A DNA stretch of 24,437 bases, from contig CAYVQU010000073.1 in the NCBI GenBank assembly GCA_964453155.1, forward strand, positions 1-24,437, given 5' to 3'. How positions within the stretch are numbered: the stretch's first letter is position 1; each line of letters begins with the position of its first letter. Under the pieces are notes generated by a model. That model worked only from the letters and a program-made list of their open reading frames with translations. It was not told the DNA's origin and made no database searches. The translations under genes were made by a program, and so were the position numbers. Shown piece by piece: positions 6,497 to 15,053 of this stretch. This DNA comes from CAYVQU01 sp964453155 (GTDB lineage: Bacteria; Chloroflexota; Anaerolineae; Anaerolineales; UBA11858).

Positions 6497-9241
6497 TTAT
6501 TCCTTACGCCGCTTGATCCATTTTTCAACCTCGACAGCCCAGAAAACTAGCGTGCTGGCAACCAGACTAATGAGCAATTCGGGGAGTGGCAGGGCCTGGG
6601 TACCAAATAAGTTTTGCGCCGGGCCCCAATATGTGATGAACAATTGCAGCACCAGGGTCAAAACGACTGCCCCCAACATCGGTTTATTGGTGAACAGCCC
6701 AATCCTGAAAAGTGAATCCCGATCCGAACGGATCGCGAGGGCATTGCCCATTTGCGAAAGCGTGAGGGTTGTAAAGACCATCGTTTTCCAATAAGGATTG
6801 CCCGTCAGGAAACCCCACAACCCGACCCCCAATGAAACCAGCCCCATGAACGGTCCGACCCACAGGATATCGAAACCCAACCCGCGGGCAAAAATACTCT
6901 CATCCGGGGGATGGGGCGGGCGATCCATTGTATTGCGTTCGGGGGGTTCAATTCCCAAAGCCAGACCTGGCAGCCCATCAGTCACGAGGTTGATCCACAA
7001 AATCTGAATGGCTTTGAGGGGCAGCGGCAGTCCAAAGAAAGGCGCCAACAGCATAACCATGATCTCCCCAACATTACTCGTCATCGTGTAACGAATAAAC
7101 TTGCGAATGTTATCGTAAATCGTCCGCCCTTCGGCAACTGCTTTTACAATGGTCGCGAAATTATCATCTAGCAGCACCATATCGGCCGCTTCTTTGGAGA
7201 CATCGGTGCCGGTGATTCCCATGGCAACGCCAATATCACTACGCCGGAGGGCGGGCGCATCGTTGACCCCATCCCCCGTCATGGCGACGATATGGCCCCG
7301 GTTCTGCAAAGCAGCAACAATTTTGAGTTTATGTTCGGGGGATACCCGCGCATAAACCGAGACATCTTCGACCACGTCTTCAAGATCAGGGTCCGACATG
7401 GTGGCCAGTTGACGGCCGGTAAGAATCTGACTGTCTTCCCCAGCAATCCCCAAATCTTTGGCAATCCGCAAGGCCGTCAGGGGGTGGTCGCCCGTAATCA
7501 TCACCGGGCGAATGCCCGCGGCTTGACTGGTATCAACTGCGGCTTCTACCTCGGGTCGGGGTGGATCGATCATGGCAGTCAGGCCGATAAAGGTCATTTT
7601 GGCTTCCATGGTGCCATCATCGGGAACTACAGGGACAGTGGTCATCGGGCGGAAAGCTACCCCTAGAACCCGCTGTCCATCTTCGGCCAGTTGATTATTC
7701 GCCGCAATAATCCGGTTTTGCAGATCTTCATCCAACGGAACAGCTTGATCACCAGACCAGACTTGGGTCGTGATGGCGAGCATTTCATCCACTCCGCCTT
7801 TACAGAAGGCCACATAGGGACTCTCTCGCCAGGGCGCTTCGGTTGGATCATCGGCCGGGATGTTGACTTGATGAACCGTTGTCATCCGTTTACGCTCGGA
7901 AGTAAATGGCGCTTCCGCTACTCTGGGCCAGCGCTGGTCGAGTTCGTCTTTCCATAACCCGGCTTTGGCCGCTGCGATGAGCAGGGCACCCTCGGTCGGA
8001 TCACCGATGGCTCGACAGCAATCATCTGCACTAAGTGCCTCCTGTAGAGCCGCATCGTTGACGAGCGCGGCCGCTTTGAGCAATAAACCCAAACTACGAA
8101 CCGGGGGATTTTCAGCCGGGCGAAATTCACCATCTAGCACTGGCAGCCCTTTTTCGAGCACAGCGTCCATTGATTGGGTTTCGCCGAGAACATCCAGAAC
8201 GGTGACAGTCATCCGATTTTCGGTCAGGGTACCGGTTTTATCAGAGCAAATCGTCGTCACAGACCCCAGGGTTTCGACCGCGGGTAGTTTGCGAATCAGG
8301 GCCTGCCGACGCAGCATCCGTTGAGCACCCAGGGCCAGAGAAATTGTGACCACCGCCGGAAGCCCCTCGGGAATGGCGGCGACCGCCATCGCGATGGCCG
8401 TAATAAACATTTCGGTCACTTTTTCGCCGCGCAGCAGTCCAAGAACAAACACAATGGCCACGATTCCGATCGAAGCCAGGGCTAACGATTGCCCAAGTTG
8501 GGCCATTCGCCGCTGCAGCGGGGTTTGTTCCCCCTCCACCGACTGAATGAGCTCAGCAATCCGTCCTAGTTGGGTCAGCATTCCGGTTTCGACCACCACC
8601 GCAACCCCCCGCCCATAACTGACCGCCGTCCCCATGTAAACCAGGTTTTTCCGGTCTCCCAAAGGGAGGTCATCCCCCTCCAGGGTGGCGGTCTCCTTGT
8701 CGATGGCATGGGATTCACCGGTTAGGGAAGCCTCCATCACTCGCAGGCTGGCCGTTTCGATCAAGCGCGCATCAGCGGGAACCGCACTACCAGCTTCGAG
8801 CAGGATCACATCACCGGGGACCAAGTCATGAGCTTCAATTTCCATGACTTGGCCCTCACGCCGAACTCGTACAATCGGGGCGGCCATCTGTTTGAGGGCT
8901 TGCATGGCCTGTTCGGCTCGATACTCCTGAACAAAGCCCAAAATTGCATTCAAGATCACGATTGCGAGGATGGCAATCGCATCTTTCCAGTCGCTCAGCA
9001 GCGCAGAGATGAGCGCGGCGATAATCAAAACGACCACCATGGTCTCTTTGAATTGCTCGAATAAGATCCGCCAGGGGTTTTTGACCCCGTGTTCGACCAA
9101 TTCGTTGGCACCGAATTGAACCTGCCGCTGGTTTATATCAGCAGAGCTAAGACCCTGGTTGGGATCGACCTCTAAATCCCTAATAACTTTTTCGACTGGA
9201 AACGTATGCCAGGGTTTGGCAGATTGATCTACTTCACTCAT
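6497..9241 (-). CDS. P2-type calcium-transporting ATPase
   Basis: The predicted membrane protein has 914 residues. Key motifs in order are: TGES (174-177, dephosphorylation loop), PEGLP (291-295, M4 ion site), SDKTGTLT with the phosphorylated Asp at 334, TGDGVND (655-661), NVGE in M5 (Glu 726) and NLVTDG in M6 (Asn 751, Thr 754, Asp 755). By comparison with SERCA, the M4 Glu, M5 Glu and M6 Asn/Thr/Asp are all present, so both Ca2+ sites may be partly built. The M8 position equivalent to the SERCA Glu is Gln here (about 830). A cation-ATPase N-terminal domain and about ten helices fit the family. It probably exports Ca2+ using ATP. A GGAGAG Shine-Dalgarno site lies 4 nt before the ATG. Mn2+ or mixed specificity cannot be excluded. 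Confidence 0.93.
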   Translation of the reverse strand: MSEVDQSAKPWHTFPVEKVIRDLEVDPNQGLSSADINQRQVQFGANELVEHGVKNPWRILFEQFKETMVVVLIIAALISALLSDWKDAIAILAIVILNAILGFVQEYRAEQAMQALKQMAAPIVRVRREGQVMEIEAHDLVPGDVILLEAGSAVPADARLIETASLRVMEASLTGESHAIDKETATLEGDDLPLGDRKNLVYMGTAVSYGRGVAVVVETGMLTQLGRIAELIQSVEGEQTPLQRRMAQLGQSLALASIGIVAIVFVLGLLRGEKVTEMFITAIAMAVAAIPEGLPAVVTISLALGAQRMLRRQALIRKLPAVETLGSVTTICSDKTGTLTENRMTVTVLDVLGETQSMDAVLEKGLPVLDGEFRPAENPPVRSLGLLLKAAALVNDAALQEALSADDCCRAIGDPTEGALLIAAAKAGLWKDELDQRWPRVAEAPFTSERKRMTTVHQVNIPADDPTEAPWRESPYVAFCKGGVDEMLAITTQVWSGDQAVPLDEDLQNRIIAANNQLAEDGQRVLGVAFRPMTTVPVVPDDGTMEAKMTFIGLTAMIDPPRPEVEAAVDTSQAAGIRPVMITGDHPLTALRIAKDLGIAGEDSQILTGRQLATMSDPDLEDVVEDVSVYARVSPEHKLKIVAALQNRGHIVAMTGDGVNDAPALRRSDIGVAMGITGTDVSKEAADMVLLDDNFATIVKAVAEGRTIYDNIRKFIRYTMTSNVGEIMVMLLAPFFGLPLPLKAIQILWINLVTDGLPGLALGIEPPERNTMDRPPHPPDESIFARGLGFDILWVGPFMGLVSLGVGLWGFLTGNPYWKTMVFTTLTLSQMGNALAIRSDRDSLFRIGLFTNKPMLGAVVLTLVLQLFITYWGPAQNLFGTQALPLPELLISLVASTLVFWAVEVEKWIKRRKE

Positions 9242-9335
9242 GTTCTCTCCTAAATCGATATCTTAAAAAAACAAGTCGAGATAAAAAATACTGGATACCG
9301 CCTAATATGATAATAATGCTGTCCAGGCTCTCTTT

Positions 9336-10397
9336 TCATTGCCTGGCGAAGAAAAAATCAATGGTAAACCGGGCTACCACAATATTTATCAGTGCGATTC
9401 CAATCGCATAACCAAGCAACTGCGGTTGTTCCATAGTCTGATGAGGCCAGATCAACAAAGCCGGAAAGATTAGCAGCGAAACCCGCAATCCTACCCGCCA
9501 CAAAGTTAGTCGGTGAGGAAAGGCGGCCAAATCTAGCCGCTGACCGATCCAAGCAATACCGAACCCAACGACAAAACCGACTAACACCTCGACCAGGACA
9601 AATCTAGAGGGAGGATAATGACCCTGCCAGCCCAAGAGAAGAAAGGTGGCCAGAATAATACTGAAACCAGGCCAGGTATTGAGCGGGGTCGGGGTTACCC
9701 GTTGGTACCGCCAAAATTTGTAATACAACCCCAAAGTACCAAAGGTGATCGTGCTGGCTAGGCTGGCGGCTACGGCTGAAACTCCGGTGCCAACCGCAAC
9801 CCAATAGGACAAGAAAATTTGCCCGATAGCGATCCAATCCCGATATTGTGGTGCAGTTTTACAGGCCAGTAAAACTGCCAGGAACGCGATCAAAGCCCCA
9901 AAAAAAAGACCGCTAAAAACCCCACCTAAATACTGACTGGGTGTAGATATAAACGGATCAACTTCAGCCAATAGAATAATCAGTGTAAAAGGGCCGATCA
10001 GACTGACCATGGTCGCATTGGTTTCATCTTCACCAACCGACCAAATTAACGAGGCAGCAATCAAGCCAAAAAGCAGGGCGCTGGCAATTTCTAGCTCCTT
10101 GAATACCCAAAACACTGTTGCGAATAAGAGCGCACTGGCAACCCACAGCACCAGGTCTTTCCAGTTATTCTGCCATTTCGCCCGAATTATTCGGCGCGCA
10201 TTTTGCCATAAAAGGAGCGGGACAGCTAGACCCAGCAACAACTCCCAGGGTACCGGGATGTCTACCGGCGGGGGCAGCAGGGCCAGGAGAAAGGCCCCGC
10301 CTATGACGAATGGTAGCCATTTTCGACCTGGGGGTTTGGCACTCAATACGGCTACTAACAATAATAATTTAAAGAGGGAATGTTCGAATTCTATCAT
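9336..10397 (-). CDS. Polytopic membrane protein, possibly a degenerate cation/proton antiporter
   Basis: The predicted protein has 353 residues and about ten or eleven hydrophobic segments, with no signal peptide or soluble domain. The spacing of helices and segments such as WELLLGLAVPLLLWQNARRI followed by NNWKDLVLWVASALLF recall the start of CPA-type Na+/H+ antiporters. The acidic motifs that carry ions in those proteins (the DP and ND pairs in the middle helices) are not seen; SVGEDETNAT (120-129) stands at the comparable place. It ends about 95 bp before the Ca2+-ATPase start, on the same strand. No good Shine-Dalgarno site precedes the ATG. The family name is a guess; 'membrane protein of unknown function' is the safe name. 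Confidence 0.75.
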   Translation of the reverse strand: MIEFEHSLFKLLLLVAVLSAKPPGRKWLPFVIGGAFLLALLPPPVDIPVPWELLLGLAVPLLLWQNARRIIRAKWQNNWKDLVLWVASALLFATVFWVFKELEIASALLFGLIAASLIWSVGEDETNATMVSLIGPFTLIILLAEVDPFISTPSQYLGGVFSGLFFGALIAFLAVLLACKTAPQYRDWIAIGQIFLSYWVAVGTGVSAVAASLASTITFGTLGLYYKFWRYQRVTPTPLNTWPGFSIILATFLLLGWQGHYPPSRFVLVEVLVGFVVGFGIAWIGQRLDLAAFPHRLTLWRVGLRVSLLIFPALLIWPHQTMEQPQLLGYAIGIALINIVVARFTIDFFFARQ

Positions 10398-10582
10398 GGT
10401 CGTTTGCCAGTACTTGGATTACCTCAGAATTTCAGATTTCACCTTCATACAAAAATCTCTTACAAAACATTAATAATAAATTGACAAATTAGGGCATTTT
10501 TCTCCGTAAGAATTGCTTGTCAAAAACGCTCCATAGATCGGCGAAAATTCATATTTTATCTTACTTTACCAAATATCAACAT
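10398..10582. other. Intergenic region between divergent genes
   Basis: This 185-bp AT-rich gap separates the membrane protein gene (minus) from the NhaA remnant (plus). A TTGACA occurs at 10481-10486, but no matching -10 box is found 16-18 bp downstream. Nothing else is recognised. Confidence 0.4.
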
Positions 10583-10882
10583 ATGATCAAAACAAACTTC
10601 AATACTCCGAAAATTTATCCCATAAATGGCCGCTTTATCGCCAGGTTTCTAAAACTGGAAAGCGCCAGTGGCATTATCCTGATGCTCGCAGCTGTGAGCG
10701 CACTCGTTTTGGCAAACAGATCCTTGAAACCTTCTTATGTTCTCCTGATCGATACCCCGGTTGAAATCCGAATTGGTGCGTTTGAAATTGCGAAACCCTT
10801 GTTGTTGTGGACGGATATTGCTTTTACGCTAGGGATTATGGGGAACCTGGTGCTGCGGGCGAGCTTACCAAAACAGAAGTAG
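10583..10882 (+). pseudogene. nhaA: Internally deleted, truncated NhaA Na+/H+ antiporter
   Basis: The reading frame gives 99 residues. Residues 15-76 match the start of NhaA: FLKLESASGIILMLAAVSALVLAN, then TPVEIRIGAFEIAKPLLLW. At 76/77 the sequence jumps to TDIAFTLGI, which in full NhaA (TDIAFALG, containing the Asp known as D133 in E. coli) lies roughly 70 residues further on. After about 15 degenerate residues the frame stops. The transmembrane segments between the blocks, the D163/D164 pair and the whole C-terminal half are missing. An in-frame internal deletion plus loss of the 3' part explains this. The ATG at 10583 is used; a TTG at 10517 is also in frame. The remnant might still be translated as a two-helix peptide, but antiport activity is very unlikely. 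The SLC13 gene follows after 34 bp. Confidence 0.75.
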
Positions 10883-10916
10883 TCAGTTCAATTGGCTGGG
10901 GAAAGGAATCTGCGTA

Positions 10917-12695
10917 ATGACACTCGACAATATTCTGATTTTTTCAATTTTGGGGGTTGCATTGGTTTTATTTATCAGTGAGAAATTGCGGGTTGACCTG
11001 GTGGCCTTAATGGTTTTGGTTACCCTAACCTTAACCGGCCTGATCTCACCCGAAGAAGCCTTTTCTGGGTTTGCAAGCCCGGCGGTAATTACAGTTTGGG
11101 CGGTGTTTATTATCAGCGGCGGTTTGACCCGCAGCGGCGTCGCAGATCTAATCGCTCGATTCATCCTCCGTCTGGCCGGTCACAACCAAATTCGATTAAT
11201 TGTCCTGATCATGTTGACGGTCGGCGTGATGTCGGCGTTCATGAATAATATCGGCGCGGTGGCAATTTTACTACCAGCAGTTGTCAGCGTGTCGCGCGAG
11301 ATGAAAATCTCCCCCTCAAAGTTACTGATTCCCTTAGCCTGGGCGTCTTTGATGGGCGGGAATATCACCCTGATCGGTACGCCACCTAACATCCTGGCAT
11401 CCAGCATTTTGGAAACTTACGAAAACATTCCCAATTTTAAGTTCTTCGATTTCGCTCCCATGGGTTTGATCGTCCTGGTCACAGGGATCGGCTACTTCGT
11501 ACTCGTTGGCCGTTATTTGCTACCCGCTCGCACCTCCGGGACAGGATTATCGCAAGATTATCATATTCGCGAATACCTCAGCGAAGTTGAAGTCATGATG
11601 GATTCGTCTTTGATTGGGAAAATGGTCCGCGAAATTGATTGGGATGATTTGAATGTTTTGAAAATTGATGCCCTCACAGGGGACACCCTGACGTCTCGCT
11701 CAGATCATCGCCTGGAAAGTGGAGATCGTCTACTCGTGGAGTCCTCTGCAGAAACGTTGGTGGTAGCTGCCCAGAATTTAGGGTTGGTCCCCACCCCCGA
11801 GGGAGAGAGCGAAACCGCCCGAATTCCCGATGGGTCTTTGAAGTTAGCTGAAGTTGTTTTAGCCCCCAAATCGAAGTTTCAGGACAAAACATTGGCAGAA
11901 ATGAATTTCCGACCGCGGTTTGGATTATCGGTATTGGCAGTCCGCCATGAGGGGGCGACCCTGGTTTCACGGCTCGCAGAACGACCGCTCCAATTTGGCG
12001 ACTCGCTGTTAGTCGAAGGGTCTTCAGAGCGTTTGGCAGCCCTACGACGCCATCCTGATTTCTTAATGCTGGACACCTATCCCCCGTTAGAACCCCGCCG
12101 GACTCATAAAGCCCCGCTAACAGTCGCCATCTTGCTTGGTGGCTTGGTGATGGTCACAATGGGCTGGTTACCCGTTCCAGTCGCGTTATTGATTGGTGCT
12201 ATCCTGATGGTCTTAAGCGGGGCACTCAGCATGGATGAGGCTTATCAGGCCATCGAATGGAAATCGGTTTTCCTGATTGCGGGGATGCTCCCGATGGGGA
12301 TCGCCATGGAAAAGACCGGCACTGCTCAATTGATGGCCGATTGGATCGTAGGGGGAATTGGGGGACTCGGCGCGTTAGCCGTGTTAGCTGGCATTTATCT
12401 TATGACTGGATTGCTCACTGAAGTGATGTCGAATGCAGCCGCGACCGTGTTGGTAACCCCCATCGCAATCGATGCTGCCATTCGACTGGGGGCAGACCCA
12501 CGCGCCTTTGTGATTGGGGTCGTGCTGGCTGCTTCAACCTCATTCCTGATGCCGATTGGGCATCAAGTCAATGTCATCATTTTTGGTCCGGGGGGTTATA
12601 AGTTTTCAGATTACACCAAAGTGGGGGTAGGGCTAAATCTCCTTTTGTTAATCGTCGTTTTGATTACGTTGCCGCTAATTTGGCCGCTGTATTAG
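10917..12695 (+). CDS. SLC13-family permease with two RCK_C domains
   Basis: The predicted protein has 592 residues. Two membrane halves flank a soluble insert. The first half carries FMNNIGAVAILLP (108-120) and GGNITLIGTPPN (147-158); the second carries TEVMSNAAATVLVTPIA and SFLMPIGHQVN. These are the paired hairpin motifs of divalent anion:Na+ symporters. The insert holds two TrkA-C-like (RCK_C) domains, at about 222-295 and 310-385, each ending in a GDxLLVE segment; such domains usually gate transport by ligand binding. Likely substrates are sulfate, dicarboxylates or other anions, and the sequence does not choose between them. A GGAAAGGA stretch precedes the ATG at a somewhat long distance. 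Length and architecture are normal for the bacterial subgroup. Confidence 0.92.
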   Translation: MTLDNILIFSILGVALVLFISEKLRVDLVALMVLVTLTLTGLISPEEAFSGFASPAVITVWAVFIISGGLTRSGVADLIARFILRLAGHNQIRLIVLIMLTVGVMSAFMNNIGAVAILLPAVVSVSREMKISPSKLLIPLAWASLMGGNITLIGTPPNILASSILETYENIPNFKFFDFAPMGLIVLVTGIGYFVLVGRYLLPARTSGTGLSQDYHIREYLSEVEVMMDSSLIGKMVREIDWDDLNVLKIDALTGDTLTSRSDHRLESGDRLLVESSAETLVVAAQNLGLVPTPEGESETARIPDGSLKLAEVVLAPKSKFQDKTLAEMNFRPRFGLSVLAVRHEGATLVSRLAERPLQFGDSLLVEGSSERLAALRRHPDFLMLDTYPPLEPRRTHKAPLTVAILLGGLVMVTMGWLPVPVALLIGAILMVLSGALSMDEAYQAIEWKSVFLIAGMLPMGIAMEKTGTAQLMADWIVGGIGGLGALAVLAGIYLMTGLLTEVMSNAAATVLVTPIAIDAAIRLGADPRAFVIGVVLAASTSFLMPIGHQVNVIIFGPGGYKFSDYTKVGVGLNLLLLIVVLITLPLIWPLY

Positions 12696-12721
12696 TTCGT
12701 TAGCTGCCACATTGATAGTGG

Positions 12722-12753
12722 GCGCGAATTTATTGGGGAAAATTTATTCGCGC
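12722..12753. repeat. Inverted repeat downstream of the SLC13 gene
   Basis: GCGCGAAT (12722-12729) and ATTCGCGC (12746-12753) are exact reverse complements with a 16-nt AT-rich loop. It sits 27 bp after the stop codon at 12695, as a terminator might, but no T-run follows. It may be a weak or factor-assisted terminator or an unrelated palindrome. Confidence 0.4.
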
Positions 12754-12802
12754 ATCTCGATATTTCCCAATATTCACGATTGGATTCTCGCGGCTTACGT
12801 AT

Positions 12803-12816
12803 TCAAGAGCTCTTGA
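12803..12816. repeat. 14-bp perfect palindrome upstream of tex
   Basis: TCAAGAGCTCTTGA is a perfect palindrome about 80 bp before the tex -10 box. It could be a regulator site, but no known regulator is recognised. Apart from the inverted repeat at 12722 and the -10 box, the 213-bp gap holds nothing else that I can see. Confidence 0.3.
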
Positions 12817-12895
12817 CCAATTCAGATTATGGAAAAATAGTAGCTGGTGAGCGTCTTTACTACAGATTCCGGCCCTAATTTTTTCTACCCTGCGA

Positions 12896-12901
12896 TATAA
12901 T
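12896..12901 (+). promoter_or_regulatory. -10 box of tex (leaderless start)
   Basis: A perfect TATAAT ends 7 nt before the ATG at 12909. A transcript starting the usual 6-8 nt after the box would begin at or next to the start codon. No Shine-Dalgarno site and no clear -35 box are present. Confidence 0.5.
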
Positions 12902-12908
12902 TTCGGCC

Positions 12909-15053
12909 ATGAACAACACCCAAAAAATCGCCCGTCAACTCAATCTCCCAACCCAAAAGATCACCGCAACGATCGAATTACTCGATACTGACAACACCAT
13001 CCCCTTCATCGCCCGCTATCGCAAAGAAGTCACCGGGGGGTTGGACGAAGAAGAAATTCGCAATATTGCTGACCTACTCACAAAACTTCGGACTTTAGAC
13101 GAACGCCGGGAAACGATCCTGAAAACCATCGAAGAACAGGGCCAGCTCACCGCCAAACTGAAAAATCAAATTGAAGCGGCAGATAGCAAAACCGCCCTCG
13201 AAGATCTGTATCAACCTTATAAACCCAAACGAAAAACTCGCGCCAGTGTGGCCAAAGAAAAAGGCCTGCAACCTTTGGCTGATTTGATCCTTTCGCAGGA
13301 TATTACAACCCTATCAAACGATGAATTGGTCAAACCTTATTTGAACGAACAAGTCCCCACGGCTGAAGAGGCATTCGCCGGGGCCCGAGATATCGTCGCC
13401 GAAACCATCAGCGACAACCCCGATGTTCGCCGCACAACCCGGATCAAAGCGGCTCAATGGGGCCAACAAAAGGCCGCTAAAATCAAGAAAGCCGAAGATC
13501 CCAAAGAAGTTTACAAAAGTTACTACGACTTCGAATACCGCGTCGACCGCCTGCGGCCGCATCAGATTTTGGCAATCAACCGCGGTGAAAAAGAGAAAAT
13601 TCTGCGAGTCAAGATCAATGTCCCCGAACGCGACTGGCGGTATGCCGTCAACTCGAATTTTCCGCCGAACCGCCGCTCTCAACTGGCGGATCTTCTCGAC
13701 CAATCCGCATCCGAGGCCGCCGACCGCCTGCTGCTCCCCGCCATCGAGCGCGACATCCGCCGCGACCTGAGTGAAAAGGCCGAGACCCACGCCATTCAAG
13801 TATTCGCGACCAATTTACGCAACCTGCTCAATCAGCCCCCGCTGAGCGACCACGTCGTCATGGGCATCGACCCCGGTTTCCGCACTGGCTGCAAGGTGGC
13901 GGTCACCGACTCCACCGGCAAACCCTTGGCTACCGCCACCATCTACCCCCATCCACCGCAGAAATTGGCCACCAAAGCCAGGAAAATTCTTCAATCCCTC
14001 ATCGCTGATCACCAAGTCACCCTCATCGCCATCGGTAACGGCACCGCCTCCCGCGAAACCGAACAACTCGTTGCCGAAATCATCAGCCATTTACCAAGCT
14101 CAATTCACTATTTACTCATTAGCGAAGCCGGGGCTTCCGTGTACTCGGCTTCCAAACTGGCGCGCGCCGAACTTCCCGATATGGACGTCTCGATGCGCGG
14201 CGCCGTCTCCATCGCCCGACGGGTACAGGACCCCCTAGCCGAACTGGTCAAAATTGACCCCAAATCCATCGGTGTGGGGATGTACCAACACGATGTCGAT
14301 CAAAAATCTTTGGCCCATTCCTTGGACGCCGTCGTCGAAAGCGTCGTCAACCAGGTTGGGGTTGATATCAACACCGCCTCCCCGGCACTCTTGACGCATG
14401 TCGCGGGCATCGGCCCAAACCTGGCCACCAAAATCGTAAAACATCGGGATCAAAACGGTATCTTCCAGAATCGCAAACAGATCCGCAATGTGACTGGTCT
14501 GGGACCCAAGGCGTTTGAACAGGCCGCCGGATTTTTACGGATTCGGGAAGGGGACAACCCACTCGATAGCTCCGCCATTCACCCGGAAAGTTATGGCGTC
14601 GCCGAAAAAGTGCTGGAGCGCGCCGGTTTGAGGGTTACTACCCCACCCGAAGAACGGGAATCAGCCCTTAACGACCTCCGCTCCCGCGTCCCTCTCAAAA
14701 CCCTGGCAACTGAATTAGAGACCGGCGTCCCCACTTTGGAAGACATCTTCGAACAACTCATCCGCCCCGGCCGTGATCCCCGGGAAGATTTACCCGCCCC
14801 CATCTTGCGCTCCGACGTTCTCAAAATGGAGGACCTAATCACCGGGATGCAGCTTAAGGGCACTATCCGCAACGTGGTCGATTTTGGCTCCTTCATCGAC
14901 ATTGGCGTCAAACAAGATGGCCTGTTACACCGCTCCCAATACCCCCGCGGTGTCAATTTAGCGGTCGGGGATGTTATTGAGGTTGAAATCTTAAAAGTCG
15001 AGATCGGTCGCGGTCGAATTTCGTTAGGGTGGGCTAAATTAGATGAACACTAA
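12909..15053 (+). CDS. tex: Tex family RNA-binding transcription accessory protein
   Basis: The predicted cytoplasmic protein has 714 residues, close to the family norm. Domains in order: an N-terminal helical Tex region with TIPFIARYRKEVTGGLDEEEI and LEDLYQPYKPKRKT; a YqgF/RNase H-like domain starting VVMGIDPGFRTGCKVAV (about 315-330); helix-hairpin-helix repeats with NTASPALLTHVAGIGPNLA and NVTGLGPKAFEQAAGFLRI; and a C-terminal S1 domain with GTIRNVVDFGSFIDIGV...QDGLLHRS. Tex proteins bind structured RNA and transcription complexes and influence transcription and stress tolerance. The ATG at 12909 is placed by the TATAAT box just upstream. The last 11 bp overlap the start of the next gene, indicating translational coupling. 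Nothing is truncated. Confidence 0.96.
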   Translation: MNNTQKIARQLNLPTQKITATIELLDTDNTIPFIARYRKEVTGGLDEEEIRNIADLLTKLRTLDERRETILKTIEEQGQLTAKLKNQIEAADSKTALEDLYQPYKPKRKTRASVAKEKGLQPLADLILSQDITTLSNDELVKPYLNEQVPTAEEAFAGARDIVAETISDNPDVRRTTRIKAAQWGQQKAAKIKKAEDPKEVYKSYYDFEYRVDRLRPHQILAINRGEKEKILRVKINVPERDWRYAVNSNFPPNRRSQLADLLDQSASEAADRLLLPAIERDIRRDLSEKAETHAIQVFATNLRNLLNQPPLSDHVVMGIDPGFRTGCKVAVTDSTGKPLATATIYPHPPQKLATKARKILQSLIADHQVTLIAIGNGTASRETEQLVAEIISHLPSSIHYLLISEAGASVYSASKLARAELPDMDVSMRGAVSIARRVQDPLAELVKIDPKSIGVGMYQHDVDQKSLAHSLDAVVESVVNQVGVDINTASPALLTHVAGIGPNLATKIVKHRDQNGIFQNRKQIRNVTGLGPKAFEQAAGFLRIREGDNPLDSSAIHPESYGVAEKVLERAGLRVTTPPEERESALNDLRSRVPLKTLATELETGVPTLEDIFEQLIRPGRDPREDLPAPILRSDVLKMEDLITGMQLKGTIRNVVDFGSFIDIGVKQDGLLHRSQYPRGVNLAVGDVIEVEILKVEIGRGRISLGWAKLDEH

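Noticed and set aside
7292..7666. 124-codon frame opposite the Ca2+-ATPase
   Set aside because: Lies wholly inside the conserved P-domain coding region on the other strand and shows no protein-like motif.
13314..13799. Long antisense frame (161 codons) inside tex
   Set aside because: Shadow of a high-GC coding strand; composition is Gly/Val/Asp/Phe-rich without motifs, and tex is clearly the real gene.
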